Positions 26,555 through 34,627 of a stretch of 39,533 nt of DNA are shown one piece after another. The stretch comes from OLB6 sp964493635 (GTDB lineage Bacteria; Bacteroidota; Ignavibacteria; Kapaibacteriales; Kapaibacteriaceae), in the NCBI GenBank assembly GCA_964493635.1, contig CAZBOW010000022.1, positions 1 through 39,533 on the forward strand, read 5' to 3'. The stretch's first letter is position 1; each line of letters starts with the position of its first letter. The translations under genes were made by a program, and so were the position numbers. The notes under the pieces were generated by a model. The model worked only from the letters and a program-made list of their open reading frames with translations, searched no databases and was not told where the DNA came from.

Positions 26555-27419
26555 GAACCTCGCCCATCACCATTCGTCCGACCCATTGCATTCACGGGGG
26601 GTTGTGGCATTGCTGCTCACAGCCGTTCTGTGGAGTACCGGTGGCGTCTTCATCAAATCACTGCCGCTAACCCCACTTACGATTGCTGGATCCCGAAGTG
26701 CGATTGCGGCAGTGACCATGCTGTTGGTTCTACGCCGCCCTCAGCCCACGTGGTCGGTGTTCCAATGGGGTAGCATCATATCCTATGCGGCCACAGTAAT
26801 CCTGTTTGTGGTGGCCACGAAACTGACCACGGCAGCCAATGCCATCTTCCTGCAGTACACAGCTCCGATTTGGGTTGCGGTGTTCAGTTGGGTGATCACC
26901 AAGGAACGCCTCACGAAAATCGACGTTCTCGCTATCCTCGTCGTGATGTCGGGCATGTCCGTATTCTTCCTCGATCAGGTGAACCTTGGTTCCCTCACCG
27001 GAAACCTGATCGCCGTGGGCTCGGGCCTGGCCTTTGCCGGTGTGGCCCTGTTCATGCGTGCTCAGCGCGGCTCTTCAACCACGGAGAGCATCCTTCTTGG
27101 TAACGTCCTGACGGCAGTGGTCTGCCTACCGTTCCTCAGCCCCTTTCCTCTGACCGTTCCCATCATGATGAACCTTCTGGCACTGGGCGTATTGCAGCTG
27201 GGCATCTCCTATCTGCTCTACTCATGGGCGTTGAAACACGTATCAGCCCTCGAAGCCATTCTGCTGACCACGCTCGAACCACTCCTGAACCCGGTATGGG
27301 TCACGCTGTTCCACGGCGAGACACCAAGTATGCACTCGGTGGTAGGGGGCTCGATCGTTGTTGGGGCCGTGGTGTTGCGGAACGTGCTGAACGTGTCACG
27401 GCCGCACAAACAGTCGTAA
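26526..27419 (+). CDS. EamA/DMT-superfamily transporter
   Basis: A 297-residue inner-membrane protein with about ten hydrophobic helices arranged as two EamA repeats (about 22-150 and 160-290). 'AVLWSTGGVFIKSLPLTPLTIAGSR', the 'QYTAPIWVAVFSWVITKERLT' motif of the first repeat and 'LEAILLTTLEPLLNPVW' of the second are typical drug/metabolite exporter features. The substrate cannot be read from sequence. It starts inside the preceding gene and its 3' end overlaps the convergent beta-helix gene by 24 bases. Confidence 0.92.
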   Translation: MSRTPASFGRNLAHHHSSDPLHSRGVVALLLTAVLWSTGGVFIKSLPLTPLTIAGSRSAIAAVTMLLVLRRPQPTWSVFQWGSIISYAATVILFVVATKLTTAANAIFLQYTAPIWVAVFSWVITKERLTKIDVLAILVVMSGMSVFFLDQVNLGSLTGNLIAVGSGLAFAGVALFMRAQRGSSTTESILLGNVLTAVVCLPFLSPFPLTVPIMMNLLALGVLQLGISYLLYSWALKHVSALEAILLTTLEPLLNPVWVTLFHGETPSMHSVVGGSIVVGAVVLRNVLNVSRPHKQS

Positions 27420-28976
27420 CGCTGTTGAGCCGCACATGACGAAATAAAAGCCTGGCTGCAGGGATCGTCGGGCGGCTTCTACCGTACCGTACGTTGCAAC
27501 AAGATTGCCAAGAAGGTCATACACCGTGCAGGTGCCGAAGGACGCCGTGCCAGTAGTCGTGCCACCGGTAGAGGCCCCCACCGATGTTGGATTGGGGGCA
27601 CAGGCAACGCGTCGTCGATCGAAGGCCTCGATCGAAGCTGCGAGCTCGTTACTCGGTTCGCCAATCACACCATCGTGCACAAACGATGAACCGTCGGATC
27701 GCATCACCGCTCTGCGCTGCGCCACGATGGCCTCTGCCTCCTGTAGCGAGAGTTCCGTATTGCGAAGAGCCCCTTTCACCCGATTCCGAACCAGAAGGTG
27801 TCCGTTGCCGAAGGTGAGGTAGAGGCCTTTGCTGACGGCACGGGATGTAATCTCATTGAGCACAAAGACGATGCTGTCCGTTGCCGGCGCGAAGTTCATG
27901 AACAGCCCGTAGTTCTCGGCGCGATTTCGCGCAAAGAAGTTTCCTGGCCCGTTCATTCCGTGAGAGTCATCGATGACAATCTGCTGCACAATGTTGTGCA
28001 TCACGTGGTTGTGGTGCACCCAGTTTCCGTGCAGGACAATGTCGCCGGCGGCATCGGCTGGCAGCGACACCTCAGTCCAGTACGGCTCGCGGGAATAATT
28101 CGCCACAATGGAGTTGTGATAAGCTCCAGCCTGGAGCAGAATTGCGTGCCGTAGCCGACGGAACGTGTTGTTCTCCACAAGGTTCCGATTCGACGTGTAC
28201 TGCAGCACGGTGCCGTACCCTTGGCCGCCGCCGCCAAAGGCATGGGCATCGTGGAAGTAGTTCCCACGAACAACACACAGCACACTTCGACTCAGCGCCA
28301 CGTGCGCGAAGTTGGTGAACTGGCTCTCTACACACTCTACGGTGCAGCGCACAGCCACGGAGATGTCGATGGTGGAAGTCTGTGTTTCCGTCGGTGTTTC
28401 GTTCACAATCTTGAGGTGCCGAATCGCCGTGCCTTCCACAGGGTTGAGGTAGCGGATCCTCGCTGTGGCTGGATCGATGTCCGGTCGGCACATCCCCTGC
28501 TGATCCTCGATCCATCCGTCCGAATCCAGTGCCCCAATTAGTCCCGCCGAGCCTTGAGCCCACTCCGATGTGATCAACGTCCGGTCGTCATCTGCCAGTT
28601 CAACCCAGCTGGTAGGCGTAACTCCGGTGCGTGCCGGAACAACGCGGTACTGCATCCCATTCCACTGGAGGGTATCGACGGGAATTGGCACACTTCGACT
28701 CCCACGGATCTGGATGCACGAGGTGGGTTGCTGCAACCGAAACCGGAGTACCGTGCGATCAGCCCCCTGCCCAATCAACTCCTGCCAGCTGTCAAGTGAA
28801 AGGGGCTCTGTGATGACGTACTCCCCAGCGGCTAACAGAAACACCGTTGGAAGCGCACGCCTGGCCGCCAGTGATGTGTGCAACTCGCCGGTTGTTGCAA
28901 TGTGGACCGTATCGGTTTGGGCCCACGCCGCAGGCCCCGTTAGAACACACAGAGCAATGGCGGTAATGACCCACAT
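27396..28976 (-). CDS. Secreted right-handed beta-helix protein with T9SS C-terminal domain
   Basis: The ATG at 28976 gives MWVITAIALCVLTGPAAWAQ, a clean signal peptide; a TTG six codons upstream is less likely. Of 526 residues, the middle (about 190-430) shows parallel beta-helix repeats ('NLVENNTFRRLRHAILLQAGAYHNSIVANY', 'HHNHVMHNIVQQIVIDDSHG'), as in pectate-lyase/NosD-like folds. The end is a T9SS type A sorting domain ('PNPTSVG', 'TVYDLLGNLVATYG', 'LQPGFYFVMCGS', ending RLFVRP). It is probably a surface polysaccharide-binding or -cleaving protein; catalytic residues cannot be assigned. It is divergent from gmhA. Confidence 0.82.
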   Translation of the reverse strand: MWVITAIALCVLTGPAAWAQTDTVHIATTGELHTSLAARRALPTVFLLAAGEYVITEPLSLDSWQELIGQGADRTVLRFRLQQPTSCIQIRGSRSVPIPVDTLQWNGMQYRVVPARTGVTPTSWVELADDDRTLITSEWAQGSAGLIGALDSDGWIEDQQGMCRPDIDPATARIRYLNPVEGTAIRHLKIVNETPTETQTSTIDISVAVRCTVECVESQFTNFAHVALSRSVLCVVRGNYFHDAHAFGGGGQGYGTVLQYTSNRNLVENNTFRRLRHAILLQAGAYHNSIVANYSREPYWTEVSLPADAAGDIVLHGNWVHHNHVMHNIVQQIVIDDSHGMNGPGNFFARNRAENYGLFMNFAPATDSIVFVLNEITSRAVSKGLYLTFGNGHLLVRNRVKGALRNTELSLQEAEAIVAQRRAVMRSDGSSFVHDGVIGEPSNELAASIEAFDRRRVACAPNPTSVGASTGGTTTGTASFGTCTVYDLLGNLVATYGTVEAARRSLQPGFYFVMCGSTALRLFVRP

Positions 28977-28978
28977 GG

Positions 28979-28986
28979 TAGCTTTG
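28979..28986 (+). promoter_or_regulatory. -7 element (TAGCTTTG) upstream of gmhA
   Basis: TAGCTTTG matches TAnnTTTG exactly, 41 bases before the gmhA ATG and just upstream of the divergent gene's start codon. No good TTTG is seen 19-21 bases upstream, so this is a candidate only. Confidence 0.45.
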
Positions 28987-29026
28987 CAGAACAATCCTTT
29001 TCCCCTCCAGTGTAGTACAGAGCCGT

Positions 29027-29611
29027 ATGACCAGCGAACAGATCAACGACCTCATCAGCGATAGTGCCGCCGTAAAGCGCAAGTTGGCTGACGAATGCAG
29101 CGAAGATATCCTTCGTTGTGGAGAGTTGCTGGCTCAGGTGGCTCTCGACAGTGGCCTGATCATGCTCTGTGGCAATGGTGGCAGTGCTGCCGACAGCCAG
29201 CACCTCGCTGCCGAGCTGGTAGTGCGTCTGCGCAGTTCGGTGGAGCGACGCGCCATCGGCGCTTTGGCGCTGACGGTCGACACATCGATTCTAACGGCCG
29301 GTGGAAACGACTACGGCTTCGAACAGGTCTTCGCCCGTCAGGTGGAGGCCTACGGCCGCGAGGGCGACGTACTAATTGCCATTAGCACCAGCGGCAACTC
29401 CGAGAACGTGATCGCTGCCGTCGAGCAGGCCAATGCCGACGACATGCACACGATTGGTCTGCTGGGTGGTGATGGCGGCGAACTCAAGGACCTTGTTGAC
29501 GACTACGTCCTGGTGCCGTCGTCGGTGACAGCCCGCATTCAAGAGGCCCACATTCTGATTGGCCACATCTGGTGCGAGATGATCGAGGATGCCGTGGTCC
29601 AAGCGGAATAA
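29027..29611 (+). CDS. gmhA: Phosphoheptose isomerase (SIS domain)
   Basis: The 194-residue SIS-domain enzyme converts sedoheptulose-7-phosphate to D-glycero-D-manno-heptose-7-phosphate, the first step to LPS heptose. Motifs: 'LIMLCGNGGSAADSQHLAAELV', 'TAGGNDYGFEQVFARQVEA', 'LIAISTSGNSENVIAAVE', and the C-terminal 'EAHILIGHIWCEMIE'. Length and order match GmhA. It suggests a Gram-negative envelope. No other heptose genes are close. It ends 52 bases before tRNA-Thr. Confidence 0.95.
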   Translation: MTSEQINDLISDSAAVKRKLADECSEDILRCGELLAQVALDSGLIMLCGNGGSAADSQHLAAELVVRLRSSVERRAIGALALTVDTSILTAGGNDYGFEQVFARQVEAYGREGDVLIAISTSGNSENVIAAVEQANADDMHTIGLLGGDGGELKDLVDDYVLVPSSVTARIQEAHILIGHIWCEMIEDAVVQAE

Positions 29612-29663
29612 CGGACATTCCCAACGGATGCGTATTTTTGTGAGCTGTCCATGACACTTCCAC

Positions 29664-29737
29664 GCCGACGTAGCTCAGCTGGCCAGAGCAGCTGATTTGT
29701 AATCAGCAGGTCACCGGTTCGACTCCGGTCGTCGGCT
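29664..29737 (+). tRNA. tRNA-Thr (anticodon TGT)
   Basis: A full 74-base cloverleaf. The acceptor arm is GCCGACG/CGTCGGC with discriminator T. The D stem is GCTC/GAGC, the anticodon stem GCTGA/TCAGC with loop TTTGTAA (anticodon at 29698-29700), and the T stem ACCGG/CCGGT with loop TTCGACT. No CCA is encoded. The gene is followed at once by a strong terminator and by a change in base composition. Confidence 0.97.
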
Positions 29738-29744
29738 CTCCTAG

Positions 29745-29777
29745 AAAAGCCCCTATCCCCTATGGATAGGGGCTTTT
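29745..29777 (+). terminator. Rho-independent terminator after tRNA-Thr
   Basis: AAAAGCCCCTATCC (29745-29758), loop CCTAT, GGATAGGGGCTTTT (29764-29777): a perfect 14-bp stem ending in a T-run. It lies eight bases past the tRNA. Confidence 0.9.
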
Positions 29778-29840
29778 CGCGTCTTTGCGGCGCATGCGTA
29801 GAATGTCATAATGTAGCATACTTGCTCTCTTTTAGCACCA

Positions 29841-29938
29841 GTGCAGTCTCCGTGCAGTTTCCGTCTTGCAGTTAAGAATGAAGGAAGTCAAGCGGATCAC
29901 CATTTTTTGGGGAGGCCTTTGCACGGATTTCAATCCGT
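29841..29938. repeat. GTGCAGT direct repeats and a dyad beside tRNA-Thr
   Basis: GTGCAGT occurs at 29841-29847 and 29852-29858, with TGCAGT again at 29867-29872, so the first two are 11 bases apart. A perfect dyad ACGGATT-TC-AATCCGT follows at 29923-29938. The surrounding 29778-30148 stretch holds no recognisable gene and includes an N gap. Spaced short repeats next to a tRNA are what integrase arm sites look like, but no integrase is visible. Confidence 0.45.
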
Positions 29939-30021
29939 CGCTTTATCTTCTTTATCCACCTCGCTGTGGGGGTCGACACTTCGGGAGCATTTTGTCACAC
30001 ACTTGTACTGGCTAGATTTCT

Positions 30022-30121
30022 NNNNNNNNNNNNNNNNNNNNNNNNNNNNNNNNNNNNNNNNNNNNNNNNNNNNNNNNNNNNNNNNNNNNNNNNNNNNNNN
30101 NNNNNNNNNNNNNNNNNNNNN
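30022..30121. other. Assembly gap (100 N)
   Basis: Exactly 100 N with unrelated edges, inside the non-coding left end of the low-GC segment. Sequence of unknown length may be missing here. Confidence 0.95.
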
Positions 30122-30148
30122 TTCCACACATTCTCTAGTGGAGTAGTA

Positions 30149-30814
30149 ATGAACGTATTAATGTTTCTCGCAACATTCTTGATTGCGCTTGCACAGTTGC
30201 ACGCACAATACATACCTGGTCCATCAGATGAACCCACTGACTTCAATCCATGCGCGATTCCTGAAGGAGGCTGCAACGAGCCATGGGGACCACTCGAGTG
30301 GAGAGACGTTCCAGTTACGTGCGGCACTACGCAGTGCACTGTGCGCGTGTACTTTAAAGTTCGTATTGCATGCCCGGGCACACAGAACTTCTACGATCTA
30401 AGTATTGGATGGATAGAAGCTGGTCTGCAAGGATGGCAATGCGGATCTTGCCTTTCAGCCATGAATATACTGGAGCAGGTTACACAGTTCCTCCTGAGCG
30501 GGACAAATCCAACGTTATGGGGCAACAACATCGCTCCTGACGAGTGTGTAGTAACGTATAGAGTTTCAACCGCTAGCTGCTGGAAACAAGGTATTTGGCC
30601 ATTCAAGCCGGTCGATATCATTCCCGAACAATACTGGTGGGTTGGATGCCACACCTTCACCTGCTGCGTGCGGCCCTGGCAAGTATGTAATCGATTTGGC
30701 ATGCTCTTGGCCACGCCTCTCGGCCCGAGTGTTGCAAATGGCCCAATGATGTGTAACGAGTGGTCGTTAATACTTCAGACGTCTGGACAGTGTTACAGCA
30801 TCTGCGGAGAGTAA
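30149..30814 (+). CDS. Secreted Cys- and Trp-rich protein of unknown function
   Basis: The ATG at 30149 is preceded by GTGGAG and gives MNVLMFLATFLIALAQLHAQ, a signal peptide. The 221-residue product contains 16 cysteines and 11 tryptophans. Examples are 'CNEPWGPLEW', 'QGWQCGSC', 'SCWKQGIWPF', 'QYWWVGCHTFTCC' and 'RPWQVC'. The even number of cysteines suggests a disulfide-locked extracellular fold. No T9SS tail is seen. Base composition is lower in GC than the flanking genes. I do not recognise a family. It is followed, 63 bases later, by a second secreted unknown on the same strand. Confidence 0.7.
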   Translation: MNVLMFLATFLIALAQLHAQYIPGPSDEPTDFNPCAIPEGGCNEPWGPLEWRDVPVTCGTTQCTVRVYFKVRIACPGTQNFYDLSIGWIEAGLQGWQCGSCLSAMNILEQVTQFLLSGTNPTLWGNNIAPDECVVTYRVSTASCWKQGIWPFKPVDIIPEQYWWVGCHTFTCCVRPWQVCNRFGMLLATPLGPSVANGPMMCNEWSLILQTSGQCYSICGE

Positions 30815-30849
30815 CAACATCTATGTTGGAACGCCTGTTTGCACAGGCG
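30815..30849 (+). repeat. Two hairpins between the island genes
   Basis: CAACAT-CT-ATGTTG (30815-30828) is immediately followed by CGCCTGT-TTGC-ACAGGCG (30832-30849), a 7-bp stem with a 4-base loop. They start right at the stop codon of the Cys-rich gene and end 28 bases before the next ATG. There is no T-run, so attenuation or mRNA end protection is as likely as termination. Confidence 0.45.
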
Positions 30850-30877
30850 ATCCGATCATATTTTCACGAGGCACAAT

Positions 30878-33174
30878 ATGAGGACCTGCACACTTACTGC
30901 GGCGATTATGATTTGCTGCCTGACGGTACCTTCTTTCGCGAGACAAATTATTGGCAGCTACGATATCACAGATGTGGATGACGTATTGGTACCATGGCAG
31001 AGTTCGATCACCGCATTTGTCGGTACTTGCAACGGTAGTGAGATTGCCATTGCGACATCTTCAGGCGGTCTGTGGCGCTCTACAGATGACTCGACCTTTG
31101 TCTTTGATGAACTTGTGTTTCCTGCGCACAACATGGCGGCCGTTGACGAGACCACGGGTGACTTTGCATTCTACATCGGCGATCGCGTTGAGATTTGGTC
31201 AGAGGGTACGCGTAGTAAGTCGATAACCGTTGTGCCTTCTGTCTATCAGCAACTTCACTTCATAGGGCGCAGCATAGTATTGGTGGACGATAACTACGTC
31301 ACTCGCATAAACCTTGTTGATGGTGTTACTAAGCGTGTGCGTGTAGATGTCAACAAAGGTGTATCATTCTCAGGTAATCGAGTTGCATACACGCGCAATG
31401 ACTCACTGTTCATTGGTTCAGTAACCCTGGACAGTGCCGACTTCACCTTTTTCTCTGGCTTGTCAACATTGGTTGGTCTTGAGGGTGACATAGCTGCCTT
31501 GTACAGTGCTGATTCGATTGAGCTAGTTGGGCGCAATGGTCGTATTGCGAATTACTACTTCCCGTACAATCACCGTTCTCTTCGCGCATACTGGGATAGC
31601 CTCACGATGGTAGTGATTGGTTCGGATACATCCGTTGTCAATCGACTGTATCAGATTGATTTGACGGACTATATGCTTGGCTCGCTTGGAGCTGTCGAAG
31701 GCTATACCCACATCGTCATCCAAATGAAGAAGTGCAACACCCTTTACATCATGTCTGACCCAACATCAATCAGAAAGTATGAACGACAGCTAAACGGTAG
31801 GTACGCATTAATGTATCAGCACACTTGCCAATATGCAGCCATGCTATCAGTCGTTAGTGAGATGGACACCATCGCCCGGGTGATCGTTGTCGTTGATGAG
31901 CCGTCCATGCCAAATGGTGGAAGAAAGGTGTATAGTGAAGTCGTAGTTGATACAGGTGGAAATAGCCTTAAGACAATGATGTTTGCTCGGCAAGATCAAG
32001 GAGAGTATCCACAGATCGTGCTTAAGTCTCGCAGTCAACATCAATACCTGGTTACAAACAAGCGGATATGCACTACAAGTGGGGATGGTGTGACACTCTG
32101 GTCTTCCCCGTTGACCGTTACTAGTGCATGCATTTCAGGAGACGTGATCCACGTCGGCACGCTAAGTGGGATATACACTGTCAATTGTACAACGGGTCAA
32201 GTTGACACGATCGATACAGTGGACTCGTATCAATATGTCCCTATACACCTGTCTTCTGATCCCGTATCAGGTGACGTTCTTGTCGTTGAATCGAGCACGC
32301 TGGCAAATCCAAAGAGACGTCACCGTTTGATTCGTAGGTCAGCCGTTTCACTTCTCTCCGTACAAATTTCAGAATTGTACTCCGCGTCGTTCATCTTCGA
32401 TGGCCATGTGCTTCTCATCGGACAACGAACTGTCGGGGCTGATAGAGTAACGTCTATCCAACGAGGCTCCCTCTTGAATGGTATGTACCTATTCTCTGAC
32501 AGTATACAGGTACCTTTCCCTGTGTCACCGCAGTCATCAGACTTGAATAGTGTTTACTCTATTGGATCCGCGTATCGTTCTATCGCGTTGCAGTATCAAG
32601 GTCCTATCTACCGCCAGTATGATATGGCCGGCGACAATCCATTTACATTGGGATTTATTACGTGTTCACAACCTGTTGAGAATGTTCAATTGTTCGGTAT
32701 CAACTTTTCGGGTGCGCCGAGACTTGTACGAGTTAGACTTAGCGATGCGGTAACCACTGTGAACAGCTCTGATCCGAGACAGAACAGCACAGAGTCTCGA
32801 CTCAAGCTGATTCTTCGTGGTAACGACATTGTGCTAACGTCTGACGGTGTTGACGCCCCAGGAAGGATCATGGCNNNNNNNNNNNNNNNNNNNNNNNNNN
32901 NNNNNNNNNNNNNNNNNNNNNNNNNNNNNNNNNNNNNNNNNNNNNNNNNNNNNNNNNNNNNNNNNNNNNNNNNNGTAACGACATTGTGCTAACGTCTGAC
33001 GGTGTTGACGCCCCAGGAAGGATCATGGCGATGACGATCCGTGGATCTTGCATTGCAGAAGTCGACGGGGGTAAGTTAGCCCTATCCAACTTGAGCGCAG
33101 GGTCTGACAATATGGTGATTCTAGTGGCCGAGTATCAGAATGAACGCTGCGTGTTGAAGTGGTTGTTGAACTAG
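30878..33174 (+). CDS. Secreted beta-propeller-like protein of unknown function (interrupted only by an artefactual gap)
   Basis: The ATG at 30878, with GAGG upstream, gives a signal peptide (MRTCTLTAAIMICCLTVPSFA, cleaved before RQ). The body is a chain of short beta segments ('GDFAFYIGDRVEIWSEG', 'GNRVAYTRNDSLFIGSVTL', 'GDVIHVGTLSGIYTVNC'), the texture of WD40/YVTN-like propellers. No T9SS tail is present. At 32875-32974 there are 100 N flanked by the same 55 bases; merging them removes 155 bases and joins the two frames exactly, giving about 713 residues ending in 'CVLKWLLN'. The role is unknown, and it is probably co-transcribed with the Cys-rich gene. Confidence 0.72.
32820..33029. repeat. 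Duplicated 55-base contig ends around a false gap
   Basis: Bases 32820-32874 and 32975-33029 are identical over 55 bases, with exactly 100 N between. This is an unmerged contig overlap, not a biological repeat. Confidence 0.95.
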
Positions 33175-33291
33175 TCTTTCAGAACTAGCTATAGCCTTTC
33201 GTTGGTCATTTTGTACCGCACGCAATCACTATTCCGTACAATGTCCGTACGGTGCTTGCTATCAACGAGCTACGTACTTGTGTCTAACGTA

Positions 33292-33303
33292 GTCGGCTCT
33301 TCT
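33292..33303 (+). repeat. Imperfect copy of the tRNA-Thr 3' end at the far edge of the low-GC segment
   Basis: GTCGGCTCTTCT matches GTCGGCTCTCCT at the tRNA-Thr 3' end and just beyond (29731-29742) at 11 of 12 positions, in the same orientation. It lies in the 217-base spacer before rlmI, where GC-rich coding resumes. It may be an old attachment-site repeat; chance is not excluded. Confidence 0.35.
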
Positions 33304-33379
33304 TACCCGCACCAGGAATGGCGTGTCGATTTTTTCTTCAAGGCCCTCATAGCTGGTAGCGAGAATATCGGACCAGTCC

Positions 33380-33387
33380 TAAATTTG
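33380..33387 (+). promoter_or_regulatory. -7 element (TAAATTTG) next to the rlmI start
   Basis: TAAATTTG is an exact TAnnTTTG match, 14 bases before the preferred rlmI ATG (33401) and five before the alternative (33392). If active, the mRNA would have almost no leader. The upstream element is poor. The rest of 33175-33391 contains no gene; it has a CCGTACGG palindrome at 33247-33254. Confidence 0.4.
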
Positions 33388-33400
33388 AGGGATGCCCCTC

Positions 33401-34573
33401 ATGCACACCCTTCGCCTTCGCCCGAAAGAACACCACCGCATCGTCGAAGGCCACCTATGGGTGTTTCGCGACGAACTTCGTGAATATCCCGAACTGCCCG
33501 CCGGTACACTTGTGGGAGTTGAATCCCACGATGGTACGCCACTGGGTGTTGGCTTCTACCATCCCACCTCGAAGATTGCCGTGCGAATGCTGGGCACGGA
33601 CCGCACCACGATCGATGCTGACTTCTTTGCCGAGCGGTTTGCCGCTGCCCGCGCACTGCGTACCCGGATGATGCCGAACGAAGATGCCTATCGACTGGTG
33701 TTTGGTGAGGCCGATCTCCTCAGTGGCCTGATCATCGACATCTACGGTAGCGTGGCCGTGCTGCAAATGCTTGCCGCCGGGATGGATCTACGTCGCGAGC
33801 TGATCGTTGAGGCCCTGCTGCGGACACTGCCCCACCTCACCGGTATTGTGGAGAGGAACTCCATGAAGGTGCGGGAAAAGGAGGGGCTGGAACTGCGAGA
33901 TGGCATCTTGTGGGGTAGCGTTCCCGATCGCGTGCGCTTCACCGAAAACGGGATCCAACTGGAGGTGGATCTCATTGGCGGGCAAAAGACCGGCTACTTC
34001 CTCGATCAGAAAACCAATCGGGCCTTCATTGGCGGACTCTCTGGCGGGAAGCGTGTGCTGGACTGCTTCTGTAATGTAGGGGGCTTTGCCCTGAATGCGG
34101 CTGCCGGTGGCGCTGCTCTTGCCGTAGGCGTCGACAGTTCAGCTGTGGCCGTTCAGGCAGCTGAGCACCACGCCAGGCTCAATGAGCTTCCCAACTGCGA
34201 GTTTGTGCAAGCCAACGTCTTCGACCTGCTGCGAACGTACGTCGACGAAGGCCAGATGTGGGATATCGTGATTCTGGATCCGCCGTCGTTTGCGAAAAGT
34301 CGAAAGGCCATCGCTGGTGCCCGGGCCGGGTACTCCGAACTCAACCGCACAGCACTCAAGTTGTTGCGGCCCGGTGGGTTACTCGTATCGGCGTCGTGTA
34401 CACAATTGGTTGCCGAGCACGACCTGATGGACATCATCTACACCGAAGCAGCACGATTACGCCGACGGCTGCGTCTTGTGCACCGTGGCGAGCAGGCAGC
34501 CGACCACCCCGTACTTCTGGCGATGCCGGAGACACAGTACCTCAAATTTCTTGTCTTTGATGTTCTGGCATAA
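33401..34573 (+). CDS. rlmI: 23S rRNA (cytosine-C5) methyltransferase, RlmI family
   Basis: N-terminal PUA domain ('EGHLWVFRDEL', 'GTPLGVGFYHPTSKIAVRML'), then a Rossmann methyltransferase. SAM motif 'VLDCFCNVGGFALNAA' is near residue 220, 'DPPSFAKSR' near 293, and the catalytic Cys near 333 in 'SASCTQL'. The family methylates C1962 of 23S rRNA. The ATG at 33401 aligns best with the family N-terminus and has GAGGG nine bases before it; an ATG at 33392 is the alternative. The product is about 390 residues. GC content returns to the genome norm here, so the gene marks the end of the accessory segment. Confidence 0.92.
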   Translation: MHTLRLRPKEHHRIVEGHLWVFRDELREYPELPAGTLVGVESHDGTPLGVGFYHPTSKIAVRMLGTDRTTIDADFFAERFAAARALRTRMMPNEDAYRLVFGEADLLSGLIIDIYGSVAVLQMLAAGMDLRRELIVEALLRTLPHLTGIVERNSMKVREKEGLELRDGILWGSVPDRVRFTENGIQLEVDLIGGQKTGYFLDQKTNRAFIGGLSGGKRVLDCFCNVGGFALNAAAGGAALAVGVDSSAVAVQAAEHHARLNELPNCEFVQANVFDLLRTYVDEGQMWDIVILDPPSFAKSRKAIAGARAGYSELNRTALKLLRPGGLLVSASCTQLVAEHDLMDIIYTEAARLRRRLRLVHRGEQAADHPVLLAMPETQYLKFLVFDVLA

Positions 34574-34627
34574 TCAGTAGCATTGCATACGTGAGCATGT
34601 TCAATCGCGACGTGGGATCATAGCGCC

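Noticed and set aside
29841..30146. Open frame running into the gap beside the tRNA
   Set aside because: Codon use and protein text look random, and it is built on the GTGCAGT repeats and the dyad; no family resemblance.
32875..33174. Truncation or frameshift of the propeller-like gene, and a separate small gene at its 3' end
   Set aside because: Identical 55-base flanks around the N run show an unmerged overlap; merging restores one frame.
33202..33483. Small open frame before and into rlmI
   Set aside because: It overlaps the well-supported rlmI start in another frame and has no ribosome-binding site or protein-like features.
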